This document shows positions 23,698-30,974 of a stretch of 33,275 nt of DNA, piece after piece (the stretch's first letter is position 1; each line of letters begins with the position of its first letter). The position numbers and the translations under genes were made by a program. This stretch comes from Micromonospora sp. CPCC 205371. GTDB taxonomy: Bacteria > Actinomycetota > Actinomycetes > Mycobacteriales > Micromonosporaceae. The stretch is from contig NZ_JAIBNX010000030.1 in NCBI RefSeq assembly GCF_026130045.1, forward strand, positions 22,537 to 55,811, written 5' to 3'. The notes beneath the pieces are model-generated. The model made no database searches. It saw nothing but the letters and a program-made list of their open reading frames with translations, and was not told the origin of the DNA.

Positions 23698-24575
23698 GGC
23701 TGGATCTCCGCTTTGAGGACCTTGATGAGTCCGATGGATTGGTCGGCTGGTTCGGCAGTCTTGGTGAGGGTGTCGAAGGCGTCGCTGTAGCGTTGTGCGC
23801 CGTCGGTTTCGATGAGCAGGGTGCCGCCGAGGTGGTCGATGCGGGCCACCGGTGGGTATGGCATTGGCATCTGGTAGACGGTGAAGCCGGCGGTGATCCC
23901 GGCCGGGAGGCGTGTGTGGTTGGTCAGGATTTGGATGTCCACATTGGCGTGTCGGCCGAGTTCGACGAGGCGTTCCAGTTGGGCTTCGAGGACTTTGGGG
24001 CCACCGATTGGCTTGCGTAGGACGTTTTCGTCGAGGACAACGTGGAGGGAAGGGCCATCGGGGTTTGCGGTGATGGCTTTGGTGCGCTCGGTGAGGCCGT
24101 GTCGGTGTTTACGCCACTGCTCTTCGCGGGATGGGCCGGTGTGGCTGTCGGTGAAGATCTGCTCCGCGTACGCCTCGGTCTGTAGCAGCTCGGGGACGAT
24201 CGTGGGGCTGTAGACGCAGATTTTTTGCGCCCGCTGGTGTACCCACCAGCGGTCCGGTACGGGCCCCTGCATGGGGTCGGGCTTGGCCCAGCTGCGGTAC
24301 CAGATGTCGGCGCGCCAGGCGTTGGCGGCCAGGCCGTTGAGCTGACGGCGGTCGGCTTCGTCGTAGACGCCGTACACGTCCAGCAGGGGCCCAACGTGGT
24401 GGAGTTGGAACGGCCATTCGGCGCGTTCGTAGCGGGCCAAGGTGGAGAACTCCACACCGAGGTAAGCCGAGACGAACTTCAGGGTCTTGCCGTGTGCGTC
24501 GCGTAGCTCGCGCATCTGCTGGCCCAAATATTGGGCGCGGATGGTTTGGGTGAACTGTTCGCGTTTCGTTGGCAC
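23694..24575 (-). CDS. DUF5753-type HTH regulator (Scr1-like), second of a tandem pair
   Basis: A 293-residue regulator. The XRE helix-turn-helix covers about residues 14-75 (YLGQQMRELRDAHGKTLKFV, YLGVEFSTLARYERAEWPF). The DUF5753 domain follows (KICVYSPTIVPELLQTEAYA, LHVVLDENVLRKPIGGPKVL, VDIQILTNHTRLPAGITAGF, VARIDHLGGTLLIE), as in Scr1-family antitoxin-like regulators. GTG 24575 is preferred (GGAAGGTGG upstream) because the longer frame overlaps the preceding gene and lacks family sequence. It is about 40 nt downstream of a close paralogue and its stop overlaps the start of a 69-residue gene. Scr1-type regulators are paired with DUF397 proteins; here the partner differs. DNA target and trigger are unknown. 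Confidence 0.87.
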   Translation of the reverse strand: MPTKREQFTQTIRAQYLGQQMRELRDAHGKTLKFVSAYLGVEFSTLARYERAEWPFQLHHVGPLLDVYGVYDEADRRQLNGLAANAWRADIWYRSWAKPDPMQGPVPDRWWVHQRAQKICVYSPTIVPELLQTEAYAEQIFTDSHTGPSREEQWRKHRHGLTERTKAITANPDGPSLHVVLDENVLRKPIGGPKVLEAQLERLVELGRHANVDIQILTNHTRLPAGITAGFTVYQMPMPYPPVARIDHLGGTLLIETDGAQRYSDAFDTLTKTAEPADQSIGLIKVLKAEIQP

Positions 24576-24615
24576 GATGCCACCTTCCAAGAAGACTTCA
24601 CATGAGGGCTGAGGG

Positions 24616-25473
24616 TTATAGACGGTTCGCGAGAAGGTCGGCTGTCTCGTGGGTGTCGAGGGCTGCCGTACACAGGTGGGTGAGCGTCTGCTGGTAGCGG
24701 TCGCAGCCGTCGTCGACGAACAGCCGGCCGCCGAAGTACGGGATGTGGACCACTGTCGGCGGGTATGGGTGCGGCAGCGTGAAGATCGTGAATCCGCTGT
24801 CCACACCGGGCGGCCGGTCGGCGCCTGTCGGGAGGATCTGCAAGGACACGCCGGGCAGGGCCGCCGTCTGCTGCAAGTGGTGGAGCTGGCCGTCCCAGGC
24901 GGGTCGGTTCCGGGGCGGGTGGCGTAGCACGCACTCGTCCAGCACGACAGTCAGGTCGACTGTGTACGGTTCGCGGCCAAGCCGCTGCCGGCGTTGGGCG
25001 GCCAACGCCACCCGTGCGGCTATCTGCTCGTCGGCGACTGTGTTGCCGTCCGACAGGGCACGTGCGAGGTGTTCGACGTAGCCGGCGCTGTGCAGCAGGT
25101 CCGGAATGGACAGCGGGCTGTAGCAGCCGATGGTCGTGGCCTCGGACTCCAGCCACAACAGGTCCACGAACGGCTCGTCCGCGATGACGCCGTCGAAGTC
25201 GACCTCCCGGCTCGGCCGCCACACGTGCTGCGCCCACCGCAACAACACGTCACGCTCGCCGCGGTCAAATACCTGATACACGTCCAGCAACGCGGCAATC
25301 GCATCCCGAGGTAGTGCCTGCTCGCCCCGCTCGAATCGCGCCAGCACACCGAAGTCGACCCCGAGGTAGACGGCCACGTACTTCACGGTCAGGCCGTGCT
25401 CCTCGCGCAATGTGCGCATCCGCCGCCCCAGCCAACGGGACCGCAACGATGGAACACGCCGTGCTTGACTCAC
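24616..25473 (-). CDS. DUF5753-type HTH regulator (Scr1-like), first of a tandem pair
   Basis: A 285-residue regulator, similar through most of its length to the next gene: HTH (WLGRRMRTLREEHGLTVKYV, YLGVDFGVLARFERGEQ) and DUF5753 domain (IGCYSPLSIPDLLHSAGYVE, DLTVVLDECVLRHPP, GVSLQILPTGADRPPG, HIPYFGGRLFVDDG). Arrangement and spacing suggest tandem duplication followed by divergence. The GTG at 25473 (MSQARRVPSL) has GAGG 8 nt before it; the frame remains open to 25656 but the added text is Pro/Ser-rich and lies inside a structured leader (25512-25563). It is the first gene of the four-gene minus-strand operon. Whether the two paralogues form a heterodimer or bind separate sites is unknown. 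Confidence 0.86.
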   Translation of the reverse strand: MSQARRVPSLRSRWLGRRMRTLREEHGLTVKYVAVYLGVDFGVLARFERGEQALPRDAIAALLDVYQVFDRGERDVLLRWAQHVWRPSREVDFDGVIADEPFVDLLWLESEATTIGCYSPLSIPDLLHSAGYVEHLARALSDGNTVADEQIAARVALAAQRRQRLGREPYTVDLTVVLDECVLRHPPRNRPAWDGQLHHLQQTAALPGVSLQILPTGADRPPGVDSGFTIFTLPHPYPPTVVHIPYFGGRLFVDDGCDRYQQTLTHLCTAALDTHETADLLANRL

Positions 25474-25511
25474 CTGAGTGACCTCGGTATCCGGGCTCGA
25501 TGTAGACGATG

Positions 25512-25563
25512 TTTGGGTGGGTGTGCCGCCACCCAAATGATGATCAAGGACGGCGGCACACCC
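25512..25563 (-). promoter_or_regulatory. Mutually exclusive hairpins in the leader of the regulator operon
   Basis: Two perfect inverted repeats overlap. A 9-bp stem pairs 25512-25520 with 25529-25537 (8-nt loop); a 12-bp stem pairs 25519-25530 with 25552-25563 (21-nt loop). Both use bases 25519-25520 and 25529-25530, so only one can form at a time. They lie about 40-90 nt upstream of GTG 25473 on the minus strand, a fitting place for attenuation or translational control. The repeat could equally be a DNA operator. Confidence 0.45.
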
Positions 25564-25814
25564 CGGCGGAACATCCGACGCCGATGGATTGGGAGGCCGG
25601 GCGCCGGACATCCGTGGCTGCAGGATCAGTAAGGCGTTGAGATCGACTCGCCGCACTTACTCCGAACGGGTTTTACGCGATCAACGGTCATCTCGGTTGC
25701 CACCAGTCGCCGTCGTGGCCGACGCAGCGTCGAACCATGGCCGTTGCTGGACACGGCACCGGCCAATCGCAGGGGCACTGCCATGACCGGTGCCGTGCCA
25801 ATTGCAAGCATCGG

Positions 25815-25880
25815 CCAATATCCCGCCGTGACGCAACGTTGCGCGGTTAGTTTGTTGTTGGCAATATTGGTATTTGTTAT
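25815..25880 (+). promoter_or_regulatory. Operator-promoter region of the DUF5753-DUF397 pair
   Basis: CCAATAT (25815-25821) and ATATTGG (25864-25870) are inverted copies flanking a perfect 12-bp palindrome CGCAACGTTGCG (25832-25843). An AT-rich candidate promoter overlaps the right arm: TTGTTG (25852-25857) and TGTTAT (25875-25880) with 17 nt between. The arrangement suggests autoregulation by the downstream HTH protein. Confidence 0.4.
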
Positions 25881-25945
25881 GCGATGGAAGCAACGTCACA
25901 TGGCCTATGAAACGGGTGTTACTCAGCCGATGGAAATGGGGTTAC

Positions 25946-26833
25946 ATGGTCGACGACATTGATTCGACATTGCCGCGCCGACAGCTTGGTCGACTACTCA
26001 GGGAATTGCGCGAGCACAACAAGATGTCCCAAGACGACGCCGCACGGGCATTGGGTTGTAGCCGCCAAAAGATCTGGCGGATCGAGACTGGCCAAACGCC
26101 AGTCAATCCCAACGATGTCAAGGTGCTGTGCAACCTCTACAAGGCTGGTCAGAGGATCACTCAGGCCCTGACCGGACTAGCTGAAGCCACGCAACAGAGC
26201 GGGTGGTGGCACGCGTTTGGGGACACGATCCCGAGCTGGTTTAGCCTCTATGTTGGTCTTGAAGGCGCCGCCAGCCGGCTCCGCCAGTACGACGGCGAAC
26301 TGATTCCCGGGCTGTTGCAGACTCGAAGGTATGCTGCGGCGATCTTTGCCAATCGGCCAGACATGCCTGAGGACGAGCAAGAACGGGCCGTCACCGTCCG
26401 CCTCCAGCGACAAGGGCTCCTCACGCGGCAGTTCCCTGCCCCACCCCAACTCGATGTGATCCTCAGTGAAGCCGTCCTCCTGAGAAGGATTGGCGACCGT
26501 CATGCTATGCAAGAACAGGTGCGCCACCTCGCTCGAATGGCGGAACTCTACAACATCACCGTGCGCATTCTGCCGCTGGACGCGGGTCCACTGCTGGCCT
26601 CCGAGGCCGGAGCATTTCGAATCCTAGACTTCCCCACCACAGGAAACAGCAAAGGCCCACACGAACCCACGACGGTCTACGCCGAGTACCCAACCGGCTC
26701 GCTCTATCTCAGCAAGCCCAAAGAGGTAGCAGCGTATGAGCGAGTGTGGTCCAACCTGGCCGACCAGGCACTCGATGAGGCAGAATCACTAAGGATGATC
26801 AATAGGATCGCAGGGGCAGGAGAGTCACGGTGA
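25946..26833 (+). CDS. DUF5753-type HTH regulator (Scr1-like) paired with DUF397
   Basis: A 295-residue regulator with an N-terminal XRE helix-turn-helix at about 14-68 (LGRLLRELREHNKMSQDDAA, ALGCSRQKIWRIETGQTPVN) and a DUF5753 domain (WFSLYVGLEGAASRLRQYDG, LIPGLLQTRRYAAAIFANRP, DVILSEAVLLRRIGDRHAMQ, TVYAEYPTGSLYL). Several conserved elements of the family are present, including the GLEGAA and IPGLLQT boxes. ATG 25946 was chosen since the earlier frame is rich in basic, non-family text. Its stop overlaps the DUF397 gene by 4 nt. It diverges from the other two DUF5753 proteins in the window, so it is a separate subfamily. Scr1-type pairs act as antitoxin-like regulators with small effectors. 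Confidence 0.9.
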   Translation: MVDDIDSTLPRRQLGRLLRELREHNKMSQDDAARALGCSRQKIWRIETGQTPVNPNDVKVLCNLYKAGQRITQALTGLAEATQQSGWWHAFGDTIPSWFSLYVGLEGAASRLRQYDGELIPGLLQTRRYAAAIFANRPDMPEDEQERAVTVRLQRQGLLTRQFPAPPQLDVILSEAVLLRRIGDRHAMQEQVRHLARMAELYNITVRILPLDAGPLLASEAGAFRILDFPTTGNSKGPHEPTTVYAEYPTGSLYLSKPKEVAAYERVWSNLADQALDEAESLRMINRIAGAGESR

Positions 26834-27021
26834 GTGATCTTTTGGGCGCCGCGTGGCGCAAGAGCACGAGGTCAGGCAGCAGCGGCGGAGACTGCGTCGA
26901 GATTGCCGACAATCTCCCTGGCGTGGTGTACGTCCGGGATAGCAAGGACGTGAGCGGACCGGTCCTGGCGTTCGAGCCGGCCGCGTGGCGCGCTTTCCTG
27001 GAGCGCATAAAGGCCCAGTAG
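26830..27021 (+). CDS. DUF397 small protein
   Basis: A 63-residue protein with all DUF397 hallmarks: WRKSTRSGSSGGDCVEIAD, then VYVRDSKDVSGPVLAFEPAA, then WRAFLERIK. The family forms a small beta-rich fold and is regularly encoded directly after a DUF5753 HTH regulator; the two make a Scr1/Scr2-like regulatory or toxin-antitoxin-like module that influences development and secondary metabolism in Streptomyces. GTG 26830 overlaps the regulator stop (GTGA), giving coupled translation. A good intrinsic terminator follows at 27087, closing the operon. Confidence 0.93.
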   Translation: MSDLLGAAWRKSTRSGSSGGDCVEIADNLPGVVYVRDSKDVSGPVLAFEPAAWRAFLERIKAQ

Positions 27022-27086
27022 GTCAGATCTTTCGCAGTTGAGCCGCCCATCCGCGGTCGCAGCAAGGACGCCTCGCAGGGGGCATG

Positions 27087-27119
27087 AGCGGCCCACCGCA
27101 CGAGCGGGGGGCCGCTTTT
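27087..27119 (+). terminator. Intrinsic terminator after the DUF5753-DUF397 operon
   Basis: An 8-bp GC stem (AGCGGCCC 27087-27094 with GGGCCGCT 27109-27116, loop 14 nt) is followed by TTTT, 65 nt after the DUF397 stop. It is the clearest intrinsic terminator in the window. Confidence 0.75.
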
Positions 27120-27544
27120 GCGCGACCTACCGACCCGCAGCCCCTGTCGATTCGCCACACCCGCTCGCCTGACCTGCGGTGACGAAGCCGAGTCTCACCA
27201 TCTAGCTACCGGTTCATGATCGGAGGCCACAACGGACAGCACCCATGGGTCAACCTGCCACTGCCTTGCGGCTTCCGGGACTGGTCCGCCAAGACCTGCC
27301 ACTCCTCGGACGCCGCCGATGCTCGACGTCGTAGGCGTTGATCAGGTGCTGATCGCTCCAACGGCCTCGCCGCGGCGTGTTTCAAGGCCGGCGACGCGCC
27401 GGTCCTGAAGCGTAGGTTGGAACGGGTGGCCTTGAGCCGTTCCTGGAGGGTGTGTTGTCGGTGGTGAGTGGGCGGACTCGCTGCTCTGAGAATGTGGACG
27501 GCGCGACCGAGGGCTGGGCCCGTCGTCCATCCTGGGGGTGCAGG
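27120..27544. other. Intergenic stretch, no supported gene
   Basis: Several frames stay open on both strands but none has start signals or recognisable protein text. A minus-strand frame near 27440-27200 reads LQERLKATRSNLRFRTG, weakly like the helical start of a transposition-associated protein, but this is too short to support. Confidence 0.35.
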
Positions 27545-28177
27545 TCAGCAGGTGCCGAGCATGCCGGTGAGGGCCGACTTTTCGGCGCTGTCGACGGAGA
27601 GGCTGTAGTACCACTTGACTTGGATCCAGGCTCGGGCGTAGGTGCAGCGGAACGAGGCTACTGATGGCTGCCAGGTCGCCGGGTCTTGGTCGCCTTTGGA
27701 CTGATTGACGTTGTCGGTGACCGCCCACAGTTCCGGGCCGCCGAGGTCGTTGGCATAGGTCTGGCGGCGTGAGGTGGTCCAGGCCCACGCTCCGGACGCC
27801 CACGCCTCGGACAGCGGCACCATGTGGTCGATGTCGACATCGGCCGGGTTGGTCCAGGTCGCGCCGTCGTACGGGCTGCGCCATGACCCGGACGTCGGGT
27901 AGCAGGCGCTGTCGACGGTGACGCCGCTGCCGTCTCGCTTGAGAACCTGTTCGCGGGTGTTGCACGAACCGGTGACGGTGATCCAGTGCGGGAACAGGTC
28001 ACGGTCGTAGGTGGACTGGTGGGACTCGGCGGCCACGGTGAGCGCGTTGAGACGGCTGACCGCGGTGGCGTACGAGGGGATGTTCGGCGGCGCCGCCTGG
28101 ACCGGCGACACGACAAGCACGAGCGATGCAGCGGCGGTGACCACTGCCGCGACAGTGATCCTGAGGATGCGGACCAT
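27545..28177 (-). CDS. Secreted HNH endonuclease family protein (DUF1524 type)
   Basis: A 210-residue exported nuclease. The signal peptide (ILRITVAAVVTAAASLVLVV to VQAA) spans about residues 1-29. The mature part carries the DUF1524/GmrSD-C-like HNH core: VDIDHMVPLSEAWASGAW near 115-132, with the DH catalytic/metal pair, then RRQTYANDL, LWAVTDNVNQSKGDQDP with the conserved N..N.SKG..D, and WQPSVASFRCTYARAW. Four or more Cys (CNTREQ, ACYPTSG, FRCTYA, GTC) could form disulfides outside the cell. ATG 28177 has CAGGAG before it. Secreted proteins of this type are widespread in actinomycetes and may degrade extracellular DNA for nutrition or defence. It stands alone. Confidence 0.92.
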   Translation of the reverse strand: MVRILRITVAAVVTAAASLVLVVSPVQAAPPNIPSYATAVSRLNALTVAAESHQSTYDRDLFPHWITVTGSCNTREQVLKRDGSGVTVDSACYPTSGSWRSPYDGATWTNPADVDIDHMVPLSEAWASGAWAWTTSRRQTYANDLGGPELWAVTDNVNQSKGDQDPATWQPSVASFRCTYARAWIQVKWYYSLSVDSAEKSALTGMLGTC

Positions 28178-28745
28178 CTAGGACTCCTGACTATCCGCTA
28201 TCGCGGCCGGATGGGGTTTCGGGCTAGCGACGCGACAGGGACACATAGACCAATGTCACATGAGCGTGCACCGGTCTAGGCAGTGCAAGGAAGAGCGGCA
28301 TGAACGTCACGTGAAATCGTGCCCCGACGACGCCTCAACACGCGTGTCCAGGCAGCACCGTCCGACGCCGGCACCCGAACCGGAGCCGCCATCAACCCAT
28401 CACCCTTGGCGGGCAGGCTCTACCGGCGCAGACGCTCGCCGCACGAGCGCCCCGCCCACCGGCCTCAACTCGTCCGAACACTCGAACCGTCAGCGGCGTA
28501 GCCACTTGACAGCGCGTGACAGCACTGTCTCCATTCCCGAGGCTAGGCTGCCGAATTCGGCCGCGGCGATGGCAGGGCGTCGAGCGCTGCAACGGTAGGC
28601 GGACATGGCTGAGGTGTTTACTGCATACGGAACACAGGTTGATCGATGGATGTCGTTGCCAGAATCGTCAAGGACCACGGTGGCCGGCTCCGGCATGCTC
28701 AAACGCAGACAAGGTTTCTCTTCTGGCGATGTTGGAGCGTAACTG
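28178..28745. other. Intergenic stretch between HNH nuclease and AraC regulator, no gene seen
   Basis: No frame has both coding bias and a start signal. It must hold the promoters for the two divergent neighbours. TCACGTGA (28307-28314) is a perfect 8-bp palindrome, short enough to be chance. Third-position bias is absent, so this is probably non-coding. Confidence 0.4.
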
Positions 28746-29714
28746 ATGCGTGAGGTCTACAACACCGAGCAGGTACGTGGCCCGGACGCGTTCGAGTACG
28801 TCCGTGACGCGTTGGCGAATTCGCCGGTGCCGCTCGAGGTGGCCGGCGGGCGGCCCGTGATCGTGCGGGCGAGGTCGCAGATCGTCGAGTTCGGCGACGT
28901 GTCGGTGTCGATCGTCCGTTCAGTGTCTGACACTGAATTCACGCTGCGGCGAACGCCCGAGATGATCCGCCGGTCGGACCCCGAGGCCTACCGGCTGGTG
29001 ATGGCGCCCGAGGGGCGGCTGCGGCACGGCGAGCGCCCCTATCCATTGCGTTTCAAGGAACGAGACCTCGCGTTGTACGACACCTCGCGCGAGTTCGAGT
29101 CGTGGCGTCGGCCTGGTTTGCAGACCAGTCAACTGGTCGTGGTCACCGTGCCACGCGACCTGATCGGCGTACAGGGGTGGCAGGTTGCGCCGCTTCTCGG
29201 GGAGGCGTTGCCACCTTGGCTGAGGATGCACCAAGTCACCGGTCGGCTGCTAGCCGCGATCGGCGCCCGCCCGCATATCTTCGAAAGTCTGGACCCCCAG
29301 CCCGTCCGCGACACATTGATCAGCCTGGTCGACGGCCTGGTCGCCGACCGGCTTCACCTGCCGGTGCCCGCCGACACTGTCGACCGGGCGCGCCTGCTGC
29401 TCGTGCAAGCCGTCATCGTCGAACACGCCCACGATCCCCGATTCGCCACAGCTGCCATCGCACGGCACCTTCACGAAAGCGGCCGAACGCTGCGCAACAG
29501 CGCCCGCCGCCGCAACACCAGCCTCAAGCAGCTCCTCACTGATGCCCGGCTAGCGCAAGCCAACCTCACCATCGCTGACCCTGCACACCAGCGGCAAGCC
29601 CTGGCATCGATCGCGCCCCTGTGTGGTTTCGGCAGCCACGAAGTGATGACCCGAACCATGGTCGCGCACCAGGGCCGTGTCCCCAGCAGCCTACGGCCCC
29701 GCCCATCACCCTGA
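28746..29714 (+). CDS. AraC-family transcriptional regulator
   Basis: A 322-residue regulator. Residues about 15-200 form an AraC-binding-like sensor domain of the type in NitR/FeaR-like regulators (FGDVSVSIVRSVSDTEFTLR, YRLVMAPEGRLRHG, ERDLALYDTSREFE, LVVVTVPRDLIGVQG). Residues about 225-315 are the two-HTH AraC domain (ATAAIARHLHESGRTLRNSA, LKQLLTDARLAQANLTI, LASIAPLCGFGSHEVMTRTM, VAHQGRVPSSLR). The second recognition region, normally GF.d.s.FsR.Fk, is only partly kept (GFGSHEVMTRTM). ATG 28746 has GGAG about 10 nt upstream. No neighbouring operon suggests a target; a strong palindrome follows the stop. Confidence 0.87.
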   Translation: MREVYNTEQVRGPDAFEYVRDALANSPVPLEVAGGRPVIVRARSQIVEFGDVSVSIVRSVSDTEFTLRRTPEMIRRSDPEAYRLVMAPEGRLRHGERPYPLRFKERDLALYDTSREFESWRRPGLQTSQLVVVTVPRDLIGVQGWQVAPLLGEALPPWLRMHQVTGRLLAAIGARPHIFESLDPQPVRDTLISLVDGLVADRLHLPVPADTVDRARLLLVQAVIVEHAHDPRFATAAIARHLHESGRTLRNSARRRNTSLKQLLTDARLAQANLTIADPAHQRQALASIAPLCGFGSHEVMTRTMVAHQGRVPSSLRPRPSP

Positions 29715-29731
29715 CATTCCGTGAGCGGCAC

Positions 29732-29751
29732 GAGGCGCCGTACGGCGCCTC
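29732..29751 (+). terminator. Perfect 20-bp palindrome after the AraC gene
   Basis: GAGGCGCCGTACGGCGCCTC equals its own reverse complement and starts 17 nt after the stop codon. As RNA it would form a GC-rich hairpin in both directions, without a T tract. Terminator is the most likely role; a dimeric protein-binding site is an alternative. Confidence 0.5.
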
Positions 29752-30280
29752 CTGACGGCCACACCCGACGCCGTCGTTCTCGCGACCCCTCGTCTGAGAG
29801 GGGACGCATCCACAGCCGGGTCCGGCATCGCGCGGGTCCGGCATCGCGACGACGGCCTGTCGCCGGACCGTGACGCTCCTCGATGGCACCGGCTCAGCGG
29901 CATCAAGTGCCGCCCCGGCACATGGCGCCGGATCAACCATTGACCGACCACACGTCGCTCTCCTGCCAGCACGCAATCCGGCACGTGGAGCAAGTCCGGC
30001 CATCGCCCCTCCTCCATGACGATGGTGTCGCCCGGGGCGACCTTGACCGGCTTGTCGCCGACCCGCTGACGAAGTTCACATGATCGACGGCTGCAACCGC
30101 GCGCGGGACATGTGTGGTCGATATCCACAGGGCCCGCTGTTGTCCACAAATGGCGTCGGAAGGGCTGGGCCCATGAGCGGGCGGCGGCTACGGTCCTGCC
30201 CACCCCCTCCGGGAACCGCCACTCCTCGTGGCAGGTTCACTGACACGAGCCCCGACCGGCGCAGACGACGGAGTGGACAC
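29752..30280. other. Stretch with a possible coding remnant, no intact gene
   Basis: On the minus strand about 30080-29900 reads RVGDKPVKVAPGDTIVMEEG, RWPDLLHVPDCVLAGERRVV with good codon bias, but there is no suitable start and the frame decays after it. It may be a fragment of a small hypothetical gene. The rest shows nothing. Confidence 0.35.
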
Positions 30281-30454
30281 GTGAACCTCGAGCCGTACCT
30301 GACCCACGGACCCTGGCTGATCGTGGCAGTCGTCGGTCTTCCCGTGCTGGCCAAGGTGATCGTCTCGCTCATCGTGACCCGGGGCGCCCAGCCCCGGGAA
30401 AAGGCGGCGATCCTGCGTGCCGTGGGGGACATGTTCCGATCCTGGCGCGCTTGA
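30281..30454 (+). CDS. Small single-helix membrane protein
   Basis: A 57-residue protein: short head (NLEPYLTHGP), one membrane segment (WLIVAVVGLPVLAKVIVSLI) and a basic cytoplasmic tail (TRGAQPREKAAILRAVGDMF). GTG 30281 follows GGAGTGG at suitable distance; the open frame continues upstream but without membrane-protein character. No family is recognised and there is no operon partner. The codon bias and start signal make it more likely real than not. Confidence 0.6.
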   Translation: MNLEPYLTHGPWLIVAVVGLPVLAKVIVSLIVTRGAQPREKAAILRAVGDMFRSWRA

Positions 30455-30767
30455 GGCGACGGGGTGCTCGACACACGGTACTCAACGTCTGACCACGCTT
30501 GCTTGCGGTTGGGCCAAGCCCCGCGATTCTGGGACACCCAGCACCCTGCAAGCCCGCAATACTTCCTCTGGCCGCCATCTCAACGGTCGCAGATCAAACC
30601 CGGCCCGACGGCTTACCCTGTGAGCCGCGGCGTGGTCGTCAACCGCAAACACGGCCACGCCGCCCCCATCGAACAATTCCACGCCGACTGCCTCCCTGCC
30701 CGGGGACACCCCCGTGCTCGGCAGCCGGAACGAGATCGTTGTCAGACCCAGTGGCCATCATGGCGGC
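30455..30767. other. Intergenic stretch, no supported gene
   Basis: Overlapping frames on both strands (for example a minus-strand frame with VAVFAVDDHAAAHRVSRRAG) have mixed codon bias and no ribosome-binding site. None is convincing; remnants are possible. Confidence 0.35.
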
Positions 30768-30959
30768 ATGACCAGCCCAAGCACGTCCCCCGACCCGACG
30801 CCGACATGTTGTGGTGAGGGTGGCGCCTTGGCACCCAAGCAAGGCCAGCCGCAGGTCGCAGGCTGCATGCTGTGCCCGAATGCTGGCCGCCGCTACTGGC
30901 GCAACCGAGCGGACGGGGCGGCGTACGAGCCTGTGAAGCCGCTCAGTGACGACGGTTGA
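30768..30959 (+). CDS. Small Cys-containing hypothetical protein
   Basis: A 63-residue protein with a Ser/Pro-rich head and a compact Cys pattern: TCCGEGGALAPKQGQP, then GCMLCPNAGRRYW. The CC..C..C arrangement could bind one zinc ion. Proteins of this kind occur as small orphan genes in related actinomycetes in my recollection, but no function is known. ATG 30768 is chosen because the frame upstream is not family-like; CATCAT lies 6 nt before the ATG and might be a weak leaderless -10 box. It converges on the ligase gene with 15 nt between stops. Confidence 0.6.
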   Translation: MTSPSTSPDPTPTCCGEGGALAPKQGQPQVAGCMLCPNAGRRYWRNRADGAAYEPVKPLSDDG

Positions 30960-30974
30960 CGGATAACCGAGGTG

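Noticed and set aside
30482-30709. Minus-strand frame with VAVFAVDDHAAAHRVSRRAG
   Set aside because: Mixed codon bias, no ribosome-binding site, no recognisable family, and an equally open frame on the other strand.
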